Assembly (NCBI RefSeq): GCF_013409255.1
Contig: NZ_JACCAS010000002.1
Location: 1 to 64,000 of the forward strand
Direction: 5' to 3'
Length of the DNA: 64,000 nucleotides
Source: Paraburkholderia bryophila
GTDB taxonomy: Bacteria; Pseudomonadota; Gammaproteobacteria; Burkholderiales; Burkholderiaceae
The notes beneath the pieces are model-generated. The model was not told the origin of the DNA. It worked only from the letters and a program-made list of their open reading frames with translations, and ran no database searches. Position numbers and translations under genes: made by a program. Position 1 is the first letter of the stretch. Each line of letters opens with the position of its first letter. Shown here piece by piece: positions 8,543 through 16,462 of this stretch.

Positions 8543-9394
8543 TTGCGGATTGCCCCGTCGGGCTACCGGCGCCATGCTGCGCAGCTTCGCGATCCGTCGC
8601 GCCGCTGCGCTCGCGCTATACGCGATGAACGCCTGCGGCCCGAGATCCAGCGTGTCTGGCAAGCCAACCTGCGTGTCTACGGAGCGGATAAAGTCTGGAA
8701 GCAGATGAACCGGGAGCATATCGCGGTGGCTCGCTGCACGGTCGAACGGCTGATGAAGCAACTGGGTTTGCGTGGCGTAATGCGAGGCAAACGTGCTCGC
8801 ACGACGATTGCCGATGCGGCGGCCGCTCGCCCGCTGGATCGGGTCAACCGGCAGTTCAGGGCGGACCGGCCAAACGAGCTCTGGGTTTCTGATTTCACCT
8901 ATGTATCGACGTGGCAGGGCTGGCTCTACGTGGCCTTCGTGATCGACGTGTTCGCCCGACGGATCGTCGGTTGGCGCGTCAGTTCGTCGATGACTACAGA
9001 CTTCGTTCTGGATGCACTTGAACAGGCACTTTGTGCGCGGCGCCCAGGCGGCGATGGAACGTTGATACATCACTCCGACAGAGGCTCGCAATACGTTAGC
9101 ATTCGCTATAGCGAGCGACTGGCCGAAGCAGAAATCGAGCCCTCGGTTGGTAGCCGTGGCGACAGTTACGACAATGCACTGGCCGAGACAATCAACGGTT
9201 TGTACAAGGCCGAACTGATTCATCGCCGCAACTGGAAAACACGGGAGTCCGTCGAGTTGGCAACGCTGGAATGGGTGGCCTGGTTCAATCATCATCGATT
9301 GATGGCACCCCTCGGCTACATCCCGCCTGCTGAAGCTGAGGCAAACTACTATCGGCAACTTGAAACACCGGTCGCCGAACCCGCATTAACTTAA
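8543..9394 (+). CDS. IS3-family transposase OrfB, DDE domain (copy 1)
   Basis: 283 residues from the first ATG; the open frame reaches back to the end of orfA ([19 protein letters not shown]), as expected for a product made by -1 frameshifting. It shows the HTH_21 segment RVYGADKVWKQMNREHI and the rve integrase core: PNELWVSDFTYV (first Asp), IHHSDRGSQY (second Asp) and DNALAETINGLYKAELI (Glu). The protein is identical to that of the inverted copy at 11662-12513, pointing to recent transposition. Confidence 0.93.
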   Translation: MRIAPSGYRRHAAQLRDPSRRCARAIRDERLRPEIQRVWQANLRVYGADKVWKQMNREHIAVARCTVERLMKQLGLRGVMRGKRARTTIADAAAARPLDRVNRQFRADRPNELWVSDFTYVSTWQGWLYVAFVIDVFARRIVGWRVSSSMTTDFVLDALEQALCARRPGGDGTLIHHSDRGSQYVSIRYSERLAEAEIEPSVGSRGDSYDNALAETINGLYKAELIHRRNWKTRESVELATLEWVAWFNHHRLMAPLGYIPPAEAEANYYRQLETPVAEPALT

Positions 9395-9513
9395 ACCAAC
9401 CAGCCTCCACGATTCCCGGGGCGGTTCAATGCGTTGATTCAGTTTAGGCGATGAGTGCGTTTTCACACAGCCTCGGCCGGACAGCGACTACTTTCCGTCC
9501 GGCGATTTACCGC

Positions 9514-10140
9514 TCAAACCTCTGTCTGTTCGGCCATTTCCAGCGCGTCGTCGACTTCGATGCCGAGGTATCTGACTGTGCTTTCAAGTTTGGTGTGGCC
9601 CAGCAGCAACTGTACAGCCCGGAGGTTTTTAGTACGGCGGTAGATCAATGATGCTTTCGTTCGACGCATCGTGTGGGTGCCGTAGGCGGTGTCGTCGAGC
9701 CCGATCGATTTAATCCAACGATGGACGATCCTCGCGTACTGGCGGGTCGAAAGGTGGGGTGAAGCGTGAATGCGCCCCGGGAACAGAAAGTCCGAAGGAG
9801 ACAGTGCCGCTACCCTCATCCAGCTTTCTACGCTATCCCGCGTTTGCTCGGTGATCTCGAACTGGACCGGCCGCTGCGTCTTCTGTTGCATCACAGTCGC
9901 TCGGGGCGCTACGCGCGTGCCCAGGCAGACATCGCGCACCCGCAATTTCGTCAGGTCACACGCTCGTAGCTTGCTGTCGATCGCCAGATTGAACATCGCA
10001 AGATCACGGGTTTTCGCCCCCAGTTGCAGGCGGATTCGAATGGCCCAGATTTCCTTAAGCTTCAGCGGCGACTTCTGTCCGGTTAACTTGTCTTTGTTCC
10101 ACGGCATGCGCGGCACACCGCTGCTGATAGTTGCTTCCAT
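9514..10140 (-). CDS. Minimal tyrosine recombinase/phage-type integrase, 208 aa
   Basis: A short tyrosine recombinase made almost only of the catalytic domain. Expected residues are visible: Arg in DSKLRACDLTKL, the HxxR box in YGTHTMRRTKASLIY, His in QLLLGHTKLEST and the nucleophile Tyr in VRYLGIEVDD. There is no full N-terminal core-binding domain (only PWNKDKLTGQKSPLKL before the catalytic part), nor the extra motif of integron IntI proteins. GGAGAATCGTC precedes the ATG. It begins 36 bp beyond the IS1182 right end and sits in the island of small cargo genes. It could mobilise the island, but no attachment site was identified and this link is only positional. Confidence 0.85.
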   Translation of the reverse strand: MEATISSGVPRMPWNKDKLTGQKSPLKLKEIWAIRIRLQLGAKTRDLAMFNLAIDSKLRACDLTKLRVRDVCLGTRVAPRATVMQQKTQRPVQFEITEQTRDSVESWMRVAALSPSDFLFPGRIHASPHLSTRQYARIVHRWIKSIGLDDTAYGTHTMRRTKASLIYRRTKNLRAVQLLLGHTKLESTVRYLGIEVDDALEMAEQTEV

Positions 10141-10388
10141 GACGATTCTCCTTTCAGTTGAAGGGAGAGATAGTCTGCGCCAACGGCAGACGGGCGATAC
10201 CCGACCCTGAAGGGACCTTCAGCTTCGTTGTTAGCGGACATTCGCGGACAACGGTCCGTATTGTTCGCTCGCAGGTAACCGGCTCCCGCTAAATCTACGG
10301 CGTCGATACACTGACGCCGCGGCGCGAGGCGGAAACCCTGCAAGGAGTTCCAGCGGGTAATGCCGACCGCGTCCAGAACCTCAAGTCA
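10141..10388. other. Intergenic, upstream of the recombinase
   Basis: 248 bp without a convincing gene. It holds a 7-bp-arm inverted repeat (CTGAAGG, 2-nt loop, CCTTCAG) at 10207-10222 and a GCGGACATTCG motif at 10236-10246 resembling the upstream part of the dispersed modules but without the -35/-10 pair. Confidence 0.4.
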
Positions 10389-11144
10389 CTAAATTACCGA
10401 CCCGTTCTCACGATAAAGCTTCTTTAATCGCGGCAGTGCGTCGACAATCTTCTTCAGTTCATCAGTACGTTTCGGAAAGATGGTTCTGAACTCATCACTT
10501 AGATAGCTTTCGACAAACTCGAAATCCCCGAGCAAGGTGTGAGCGAGGCATACTTGGACACCTTTCTGTAGCTCCATCTGATCGTATGGCGAATTTTCGT
10601 GTCGCGTTGTGTAGACAGGTGGGAGTGCCTTCAAGAGCGCCTCTTCGCTTCCCAAGTCATAGTGGGTTTCAATGAAAGCGATACCGTCCTTCATCATCGC
10701 AACAAGGACAGGATATGCTTCAGAAATGTCCAAAGTGATCTCCTCGACAGCCGGTGTGGTCTTCGCCGCCGTGAGGAACGCGTCTTTTTCCTCAACGATC
10801 AGGGCACCAAGCCGCAGATGCGCTGGCGTGTGAACCAGCGTGTGCGCGATCACCTGGAGATTGACGATCGATGTCTCCCGGACCGCCCCAAACAATTCCT
10901 TTGACAACTTCATCGCGCGCTTGTTGTTTAAAGTCACACCGGGTTGCAGTGGTGTCGTACCTCGTTCGAATCCGAAACCTGGATGCACGATCAAATCGGA
11001 ATGTTTCAAAGACTTGTTCTTGAATTGACCAGAAGAAAATTTCCAACCGGAGAACTCGTTAGCGACAGAGTCGCAAATATCGTAGAGATCGCTTTTGAAT
11101 TTGCTCACGTCTAAGGTCCGAAGCGTTGAAAAATTCCGATGCAT
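10389..11144 (-). CDS. Hypothetical protein, 251 aa
   Basis: Not recognised. A soluble protein starting MHRNFSTLRTLDVSKFKSD with a conserved-looking block GFGFERGTTPLQPG, a helical middle (AMKLSKELFGAVRE) and a C-terminal helical part ending LPRLKKLYRENGSVI. The frame is open up to 11246, but that extension translates the promoter-like module copy 3, so the ATG at 11144 is chosen although its ribosome site is weak. Lower GC than the flanking core genes suggests acquisition. Module copy 3 would give a leader of about 33 nt. Confidence 0.6.
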   Translation of the reverse strand: MHRNFSTLRTLDVSKFKSDLYDICDSVANEFSGWKFSSGQFKNKSLKHSDLIVHPGFGFERGTTPLQPGVTLNNKRAMKLSKELFGAVRETSIVNLQVIAHTLVHTPAHLRLGALIVEEKDAFLTAAKTTPAVEEITLDISEAYPVLVAMMKDGIAFIETHYDLGSEEALLKALPPVYTTRHENSPYDQMELQKGVQVCLAHTLLGDFEFVESYLSDEFRTIFPKRTDELKKIVDALPRLKKLYRENGSVI

Positions 11145-11182
11145 TCGTAATTTAATTGCGGTTTGCAGTTCGACTATGAGCC

Positions 11183-11232
11183 TGATTGTTAGCGATTTCT
11201 GCGCAGATGTCGAACGACTGCTCATGGCCGAC
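11183..11232 (-). promoter_or_regulatory. Dispersed promoter-like module, copy 3
   Basis: On the - strand: TCGACA, 17 bp, AACAAT (complement of 11184-11189), preceded by GGCCATGAGCAGTCGT. It ends 39 bp before the ATG of the 251-aa gene. Its GCTCATGGCCGA tail also occurs at the left end of the second IS1182 copy. Confidence 0.65.
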
Positions 11233-11661
11233 CACTGTCTATGCAATCAGCATGCGAGGCATGGGTTATCGGAGACGTGCGATCGACAGAACGCGATCCA
11301 TAAGGGACTGTCACACCATCCCAAAGCGGTCGCTGAAAACTAGCATCGCCAGGGACTAGCTTTTTTCGTCACCGTTCAAGGCGACAAGCTGCCCCGCGCT
11401 TTAGTGGCGTTGAACCTGACGGTCTAGAGACCACGCATGCGGACCTTGACGTGACTTTCTTGATCGATTTTCTCTACGCGAATTGACTTTGTAACTGGAT
11501 CGTACGAGGCCAGGAACATGCCGGACAGACGTTCCGTGCCTTCTGACGGAAAGAAAAGCACGCTCATTAATGCTTCGCGTCGCCCCCTGCCCGTGAAGTC
11601 ACCTGCGTCCGAAATCTGATAACGGACTGAACCGCCCCGGGAATCGTGGAGGCTGGTTGGT

Positions 11662-12513
11662 TTAAGTTAATGCGGGTTCGGCGACCGGTGTTTCAAGTTG
11701 CCGATAGTAGTTTGCCTCAGCTTCAGCAGGCGGGATGTAGCCGAGGGGTGCCATCAATCGATGATGATTGAACCAGGCCACCCATTCCAGCGTTGCCAAC
11801 TCGACGGACTCCCGTGTTTTCCAGTTGCGGCGATGAATCAGTTCGGCCTTGTACAAACCGTTGATTGTCTCGGCCAGTGCATTGTCGTAACTGTCGCCAC
11901 GGCTACCAACCGAGGGCTCGATTTCTGCTTCGGCCAGTCGCTCGCTATAGCGAATGCTAACGTATTGCGAGCCTCTGTCGGAGTGATGTATCAACGTTCC
12001 ATCGCCGCCTGGGCGCCGCGCACAAAGTGCCTGTTCAAGTGCATCCAGAACGAAGTCTGTAGTCATCGACGAACTGACGCGCCAACCGACGATCCGTCGG
12101 GCGAACACGTCGATCACGAAGGCCACGTAGAGCCAGCCCTGCCACGTCGATACATAGGTGAAATCAGAAACCCAGAGCTCGTTTGGCCGGTCCGCCCTGA
12201 ACTGCCGGTTGACCCGATCCAGCGGGCGAGCGGCCGCCGCATCGGCAATCGTCGTGCGAGCACGTTTGCCTCGCATTACGCCACGCAAACCCAGTTGCTT
12301 CATCAGCCGTTCGACCGTGCAGCGAGCCACCGCGATATGCTCCCGGTTCATCTGCTTCCAGACTTTATCCGCTCCGTAGACACGCAGGTTGGCTTGCCAG
12401 ACACGCTGGATCTCGGGCCGCAGGCGTTCATCGCGTATAGCGCGAGCGCAGCGGCGCGACGGATCGCGAAGCTGCGCAGCATGGCGCCGGTAGCCCGACG
12501 GGGCAATCCGCAA
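11662..12513 (-). CDS. IS3-family transposase OrfB (copy 2)
   Basis: 283 residues, identical in sequence to copy 1 OrfB: HTH_21 segment, then the integrase core with WVSDFTYV, HHSDRGSQY and the Glu in DNALAETINGLYKAEL. Intact; presumably translated as an OrfAB fusion by -1 frameshift. Confidence 0.93.
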   Translation of the reverse strand: MRIAPSGYRRHAAQLRDPSRRCARAIRDERLRPEIQRVWQANLRVYGADKVWKQMNREHIAVARCTVERLMKQLGLRGVMRGKRARTTIADAAAARPLDRVNRQFRADRPNELWVSDFTYVSTWQGWLYVAFVIDVFARRIVGWRVSSSMTTDFVLDALEQALCARRPGGDGTLIHHSDRGSQYVSIRYSERLAEAEIEPSVGSRGDSYDNALAETINGLYKAELIHRRNWKTRESVELATLEWVAWFNHHRLMAPLGYIPPAEAEANYYRQLETPVAEPALT

Positions 12514-12569
12514 GACCTTGCAGATCGGCTCGACCCCGAAGGTGTCGCGATGCTGATCGATGAAGGCCT

Positions 12570-12893
12570 TCAGGACTTCAGGCGGCGGTCGAGCTCCGCC
12601 TGGGCGAAAAACGCGCTCGCCAGTTTCAGAATCTCGTTGGCGCGGCGCAGTTCCTTGACCTCGCGCTCCAGTGCTTTAAGACGTTCGCGTTCCGACGTGC
12701 TCACGCCCTCGCGCTCGCCACTATCGACTTCATCTCGTTTGACCCACCCCAGCAATGTCTGGCTCGTGCAGCCGATCTTCGGGGCGATGGATTCGATCGC
12801 TGCCCACTGTGACGGATACTCGCCCCGATGCTCTTGCACCATGCGCACTGCACGTTCCCGGACTTCAGCAGAAAATTTGTTCGACTTGTTCAT
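12570..12893 (-). CDS. IS3-family transposase OrfA (copy 2)
   Basis: 107 residues, identical to copy 1 OrfA: HTH followed by a short coiled coil, with GGAG just before the ATG. Overlaps the upstream open extension of orfB in the -1 frame. Confidence 0.92.
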   Translation of the reverse strand: MNKSNKFSAEVRERAVRMVQEHRGEYPSQWAAIESIAPKIGCTSQTLLGWVKRDEVDSGEREGVSTSERERLKALEREVKELRRANEILKLASAFFAQAELDRRLKS

Positions 12894-13872
12894 GGCTCCA
12901 TTCTCTCAAGAGTTGGAGCCTCCACCAAATCCGGGGCGGTTCAGACGTTGTATCCGTCAATACAGAAGAACGGGGGGGAAACAACCAGCGCACCTGCACA
13001 GGCACTGTTACCCCATGCCGGCAACTTGCCCGAAACGATCTTCAGCTTCTTTTGCGTGCTCAACGACCTGAACGACTGGTCGGGGCGACCATACAGGGTG
13101 TAACCGTCGCCACATCGAAGGGCGTAGCAAAGCAACTCCTCGGCAAGCAGAGTCACATCCTGGAAATCGACGTTGGAGAATACCGCCGATTCACGCCTTT
13201 GAGCGGAGAAAATCAGCTCGCTGCAGGCGTTATATGCATTCCCAGTGGCGTTGGCGCCGATTGTGTCGGCGGTATAGTGCCAGTCGCCCGCCGAGAGTGT
13301 GTAGAGCTCTCGACACGTATTCGGTATGCGCGCCCCCTCGAGATCAGATCCGAAGGACAGTTGACCGAGTTGCGTCTCGCGGCCGTAGGCTGCTAGGTCT
13401 ACCGGCTTATCCAGAACCGCCTCCAGATCAACCGGGGGCCGCCCGCCAGAGATGGTCTTGTGCTGGATTTCCGCAAGGTCGCTGAGTTCTTCAGTACGTT
13501 CGTTGTTAACGCGAACTCTGCATTCGTTGAAGTCAGCGGCGTCCTTCCCACCCCACGCACACGCTTCGTCGCGAAGCTTCAGCCATCTCACCTGCCCGTC
13601 AATCAGAGTTTGACGCTGGCTGTCGCTAAAGACGGAAAGCAGCGTTTCCACGCCGTTGGCCAGTTCGGAATCCGACCGCCGAACATCTTCTTTACTGCAA
13701 ACCACCGGTGGGCCATCGTCGTCTGCCGGACAGGTAAAGGCTTCGACGGAACTCGCCGCAATCACGAAAATCATGGCAACAAACAGTTTTTGCGGCGAGC
13801 GTGTCATTTGATTTGAAAGTGTCAATTTTCGCATCCGATCCTAACCGCGCGGGGGCGGCCGAATAGAGGTTC

Positions 13873-13920
13873 GATTGTCGACGATGTAGGCACCGATGTC
13901 GAACGGCAGGAACTGGCCGA
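13873..13920 (-). promoter_or_regulatory. Dispersed promoter-like module, copy 4
   Basis: On the - strand: GGCCAGTTCCTGCCGT then TCGACA, 17 bp, GACAAT (complement of 13874-13879). It ends 39 bp before the ATG of the LprI-like gene. The sequence from 13921 to 14111 holds no supported gene. Confidence 0.65.
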
Positions 13921-14111
13921 CTGCTGCTCGAAGCGGTCGGCCGGAGCCGACCCGTTGCGGTCTCTCGGCAGACTCCAGAGCGGTCACTGGCCCGTCAATC
14001 AGCAATACTCGCCGTATGCGTTCTGTCATTTGGGTGGATATCTGCGATTGCCGACTTACGGTCGCGTGCATTAGCCTCTTCACACGCTTCGTGCGCCTTG
14101 TTGATTGCTGT

Positions 14112-14456
14112 TCAATCGCTGCTTTGGTCGGAGTTAACGACAAGCGAACACTTTGATCGCAGCCACGTGTGCCAAAATCCGTACCTCTCAGGAATAGGCG
14201 ACCGAGTTAGCAACGTGTCTGTGGACGGTCTTACACTAGAACGGATCAACTCTTCCGCTGCGGGCCTTTCAAAACACGCTTGCGCTTGTGCATACAGCGG
14301 CGGCCGAAGAATACCGCCAGAGACCAGCGCCCCGGGGTGAACTGCCGCATGAACAAAAACTGAATATTCCAAGCCGAAAAAAACAGAGGATGATGGAGCG
14401 GCGATTGCCCCTGAAGCAGTTATTGCCGAAGCTATAAATACGCAAGCTTTTCGCAT
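14112..14456 (-). CDS. Possible small secreted protein, 114 aa
   Basis: Not recognised. The N terminus looks like a signal peptide (MRKACVFIASAITASGAIAA), then SSVFFGLEYSVFVHAAV. The C-terminal half has no clear pattern and could be a degraded or chance frame. There is no strong ribosome site; the nearest promoter-like module (copy 5) lies about 190 bp upstream. Treat as uncertain; it might be the remains of a cargo gene. Confidence 0.3.
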   Translation of the reverse strand: MRKACVFIASAITASGAIAAPSSSVFFGLEYSVFVHAAVHPGALVSGGILRPPLYAQAQACFERPAAEELIRSSVRPSTDTLLTRSPIPERYGFWHTWLRSKCSLVVNSDQSSD

Positions 14457-14616
14457 CGTAGGCTCGTGGTTGTCGCTGCGGGCATCCTCGTCGAACGATC
14501 GTCGTGAGGAAAAACCAGCTTTTGCATGCGGTTTGGATTATTGGGCGAGACGAGCGTGCAGCAAGGTTTCATCCTGAGGCGTTCGTTTCGCCGCCAAAGC
14601 GGCGTGTTTCTTACCG

Positions 14617-14643
14617 CGCCATGTCAACGGCCGCAGCCAATCC
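14617..14643. repeat. Second short repeat, copy A
   Basis: About 26 bp with the core CATGTCAACGGC followed by a G/C triplet and GCAGCCAAT; the other copy is at 15694-15719. Both lie close to promoter-like modules (copies 5 and 6) but on different sides. Confidence 0.5.
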
Positions 14644-14649
14644 GATCCA

Positions 14650-14697
14650 GATTGTCGACGATCGAGGTGTTTGTGTCGAATGTCTCAAACTGGCCGG
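14650..14697 (-). promoter_or_regulatory. Dispersed promoter-like module, copy 5
   Basis: On the - strand: GGCCAGTTTGAGACAT then TCGACA, 17 bp, GACAAT (complement of 14651-14656). It lies just past the stop of the peptidase-E-like gene and points towards the uncertain 114-aa ORF, 194 bp away. Confidence 0.6.
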
Positions 14698-14853
14698 GTG
14701 TCGCCTTATGCGATGCGCATACGGAGCTTGATTCTTGCAAGGCTTCAGTCGGCAGAACTCGACCCTGAGGTAACGTTCGGTCTTCCTGGAAGCGGACGCT
14801 CACAGGCCGAACATGTGCCACCGGCACAGTTCGTGCGAAAAATCGGGACGACT

Positions 14854-15522
14854 TCAATCCTCGAACGGAGTAGGACGAACTACTCCTAAATCGTAACGAT
14901 GGACCTGTCCGAATAGCTCGACTTCCTTACCGTCGACGACAATCCCCGAACCATCAGGGCAAGCATAGAGTTCCGGGATCGTACAGGACAGCTTCGACTG
15001 CTCCTGAGTAACGCTTTCAGCATTGAAATGCGGCCAAACGTGGAAATCAACGAGGCCGAGTCCTGCTTCGTCCATCAACTGTTCGTCACGAGCATCGCCG
15101 CACAGCAACGCTGAATTGACGCTTGGTGTCATTAAGATAGCGCCCGCGCTTACACCGATCAGCACCCCTCCTTCGGATACATACCGAGTCAGGAGCGGCA
15201 GTGCACTGCGTCGCTGAAGCCACGACAAGAATGAGAACGTATTGCCGCCAGAAAGGTGGATCGCATCGCACGACAGCAGAGTCGACCATTCCGCTTCCGA
15301 TGTGTCCTGACTGGGGTCTACGCACACGACCAAATTCGCACCAATCCGAGCGTAATAGTCAGCTTTACGCCGGAAATAAATACGCTCGGGATCGCTTGTC
15401 GCGGGGATATATCCAATCTTCGGCTGTGGTCGTCCGATCAACCGTAGGAGACGCGCATCCATCTCTTCATTAGGTGGAGAGTCTTGATCACTATACAACG
15501 CCAGCTTTCGATAAATGGACAT
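14854..15522 (-). CDS. Peptidase E-like (S51) class I glutamine amidotransferase-fold protein
   Basis: A 222-residue protein of the dipeptidase E/cyanophycinase fold. KLALYSDQDSPPN opens the Rossmann-type core, AIHLSGGNTFSFL forms the oxyanion region, and GVLIGVSAGAILMTPSV carries the nucleophilic Ser in the G-x-S-A-G elbow. GLGLVDFHVWPHFN and GSGIVVDGKEVELFG match the later core. Known relatives hydrolyse Asp-Xaa dipeptides in the cytoplasm. Length is typical. The module copy 6 lies 70 bp upstream. Such proteins are common in mobile cargo, which fits this setting. Confidence 0.85.
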   Translation of the reverse strand: MSIYRKLALYSDQDSPPNEEMDARLLRLIGRPQPKIGYIPATSDPERIYFRRKADYYARIGANLVVCVDPSQDTSEAEWSTLLSCDAIHLSGGNTFSFLSWLQRRSALPLLTRYVSEGGVLIGVSAGAILMTPSVNSALLCGDARDEQLMDEAGLGLVDFHVWPHFNAESVTQEQSKLSCTIPELYACPDGSGIVVDGKEVELFGQVHRYDLGVVRPTPFED

Positions 15523-15591
15523 GCGACTCTCAAATGCATTTAGAACTGGTTGAGTTTTTCTGCCGGATACGCGGCACGCCTAAGAGGCCGG

Positions 15592-15640
15592 GAATTGTCG
15601 CCCATTTAGCCACCGCAGTCGAATGTCCCTTGCTGGCCGC
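15592..15640 (-). promoter_or_regulatory. Dispersed promoter-like module, copy 6
   Basis: On the - strand: GGCCAGCAAGGGACAT then TCGACT, 17 bp, GACAAT (complement of 15594-15599). It ends 70 bp before the ATG of the peptidase-E-like gene. Confidence 0.6.
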
Positions 15641-15693
15641 AAGTTGCCCGTCCCGTCAGACCGTAGCCGGCCCTAAGCGGATCGTCGATCCAA

Positions 15694-15719
15694 TGGCATG
15701 TCAACGGCGGCTGCCAATT
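15694..15719. repeat. Second short repeat, copy B
   Basis: Matches 14617-14643 over about 24 bp (GCATGTCAACGGC then GGCTGCCAAT). Function unknown. Confidence 0.5.
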
Positions 15720-15848
15720 TAAACGGCCGTTCAGCTCGTGCTGATATGACATGGACCTCCATCATCAGTCGCGACAAGTCACTTTACGCAAGCCTCCCGG
15801 TTCGCCTCCCTATTCACCCACCCTCTCCAAAGCAGACGCTCCAACCGC

Positions 15849-16331
15849 TCAACCGAAGGCGCAAAACCGATACGTTATAAAATGCTCGTCGGTTTCCACA
15901 GCGCGGAAACCCAGCCCCTCATAAAAACGCATCGCCCCTTGATTGCACAAAAAACATGACAACATCAACGGCCGACTCGACCTGGACGCGTCTGACATTA
16001 ACGTTCGCATGACCTCTCGACCGATCCCTCGACTGCGATATTCTGGCTGCAGAAGCAACAGCGACAGGTGAACTTCTCCGACGTCATCCTTTAGCGCAAC
16101 ATACCCCACGTCTGCCGAACCCAGCGTGACCGCAATGAACTCAGGATCACGATACGACTGGTTGAATCGGTCTTGCTGGAAGTTCTCGTCCCAGCCGAAT
16201 GTCTGATCGATATGTTCGTGAAGCGACACCTTGTAGAGCGCAAACAGCGCTCGCCTATCGACAACACCCTCGACCATCGGGCGCAATCCAATCGCACCGG
16301 CGCTAGAGTCAGACAGCGGTGTGGTATTCAT
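15849..16331 (-). CDS. GNAT-family N-acetyltransferase
   Basis: A 160-residue GNAT. AlgI-like order: N-terminal strand GAIGLRPMVEGVVD, the LSLLLLQPEYRSRGIGREVM segment with the acetyl-CoA pyrophosphate loop (RSRGIG), and the C-terminal AMRFYEGLGFRAVETDEHF. FGWDENFQQDRFNQSY is a typical substrate-side helix. Substrate unknown. It and the next gene upstream (also a GNAT, 131 bp away) lie on the same strand in the cargo region. Confidence 0.85.
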   Translation of the reverse strand: MNTTPLSDSSAGAIGLRPMVEGVVDRRALFALYKVSLHEHIDQTFGWDENFQQDRFNQSYRDPEFIAVTLGSADVGYVALKDDVGEVHLSLLLLQPEYRSRGIGREVMRTLMSDASRSSRPLMLSCFLCNQGAMRFYEGLGFRAVETDEHFITYRFCAFG

Positions 16332-16462
16332 CGTGCAGATCAGCTAAATATGTGCGAAGAAGGCAATCGAAAAACATCCAGCGGGCATTCCATCGCCGCC
16401 TTGACAGGCGACAGGGTTAAAGTCAGTTTGCCAAAACCGCTGTAACCGGAAGGAGGTCATGG

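Larger units (their letters stand above)
8113..9428 (+). mobile_element. IS3-family insertion sequence, copy 1 (nested in IS1182)
   Basis: A 1316-bp element starting TGAACCGCCCCGG and ending CCGGGGCGGTTCA. The imperfect terminal repeat extends to a shared GTGGAGGCT block. It is flanked by a 3-bp direct repeat ATG (8110-8112 and 9429-9431); the undisturbed IS1182 copy has a single ATG at this point. It contains orfA and orfB in the usual IS3 overlapping-frame arrangement. The inverted second copy lies at 11628-12943. Confidence 0.93.
6528..9474 (-). mobile_element. IS1182-family insertion sequence, copy 1, carrying a nested IS3 element
   Basis: The ends are inverted repeats: GAGGCTGTGTGGAAAC on the left and GAGGCTGTGTGAAAAC read inward from the right. 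Both sides are flanked by GGCC (6524-6527 and 9475-9478), a 4-bp target duplication. After removing the nested IS3 (1316 bp) and its 3-bp duplication the element is 1628 bp, exactly the length of the second copy at 57420-59047. The transposase is on the - strand and remains intact because the IS3 entered just upstream of its start. Confidence 0.9.
11628..12943 (-). mobile_element. IS3-family insertion sequence, copy 2
   Basis: A 1316-bp element with the same TGAACCGCCCCGG ends as copy 1 but inverted. It is flanked by a 3-bp duplication GAC (11625-11627 and 12944-12946). It interrupts the LprI-like gene. The two inverted copies enclose about 2.2 kb carrying the recombinase and the 251-aa gene, so inversion or composite transposition of that segment is possible. 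Confidence 0.93.
11424..13834 (-). pseudogene. LprI-like (DUF1311) secreted protein gene split by IS3 copy 2
   Basis: The N-terminal 297 codons lie at 12944-13834 and the last 66 codons at 11427-11624. Removing the IS3 and one copy of its GAC duplication rejoins them in frame (GYNV|RYQISDAG) to give a 363-residue protein ending KVRMRGL. A signal peptide is visible (LFVAMIFVIAASSVEA), followed by an LprI/DUF1311-type domain: VCSKEDVRRSDSELA, LIDGQVRWLKLRDEACAW, NECRVRVNNERTEEL. Family members are periplasmic or surface proteins, some of them lysozyme inhibitors. A second start at 13807 would also leave a complete signal peptide. The gene is presumably inactive; no other lesion is seen. Confidence 0.85.
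14457..14853. other. Intergenic 397 bp with module copy 5 and a second short repeat
   Basis: No supported gene. It contains module copy 5 (14650-14697), a CGCCGC/GCGGCG hairpin near 14595-14612, and a second short repeat at 14617-14643 (CATGTCAACGGC core) that recurs at 15694-15719. Confidence 0.5.
15523..15848. other. Intergenic 326 bp with module copy 6
   Basis: No supported gene. It contains module copy 6 (15592-15640) and the second copy of the short CATGTCAACGGC repeat (15694-15719). Nothing else was seen. Confidence 0.5.

Noticed and set aside
8090..9358. 422-codon - strand frame across the IS3 element
   Set aside because: Antisense to OrfA/OrfB; repeated identically wherever the IS occurs and with no recognisable motif.
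9514..10140. Reading the recombinase as an integron integrase
   Set aside because: No IntI-specific insertion between the catalytic motifs and no attI/attC-like sites were found.
13841..14143. 100-codon - strand frame upstream of the LprI-like gene
   Set aside because: Its C-terminal part translates module copy 4 and the rest has no pattern; probably not a gene.
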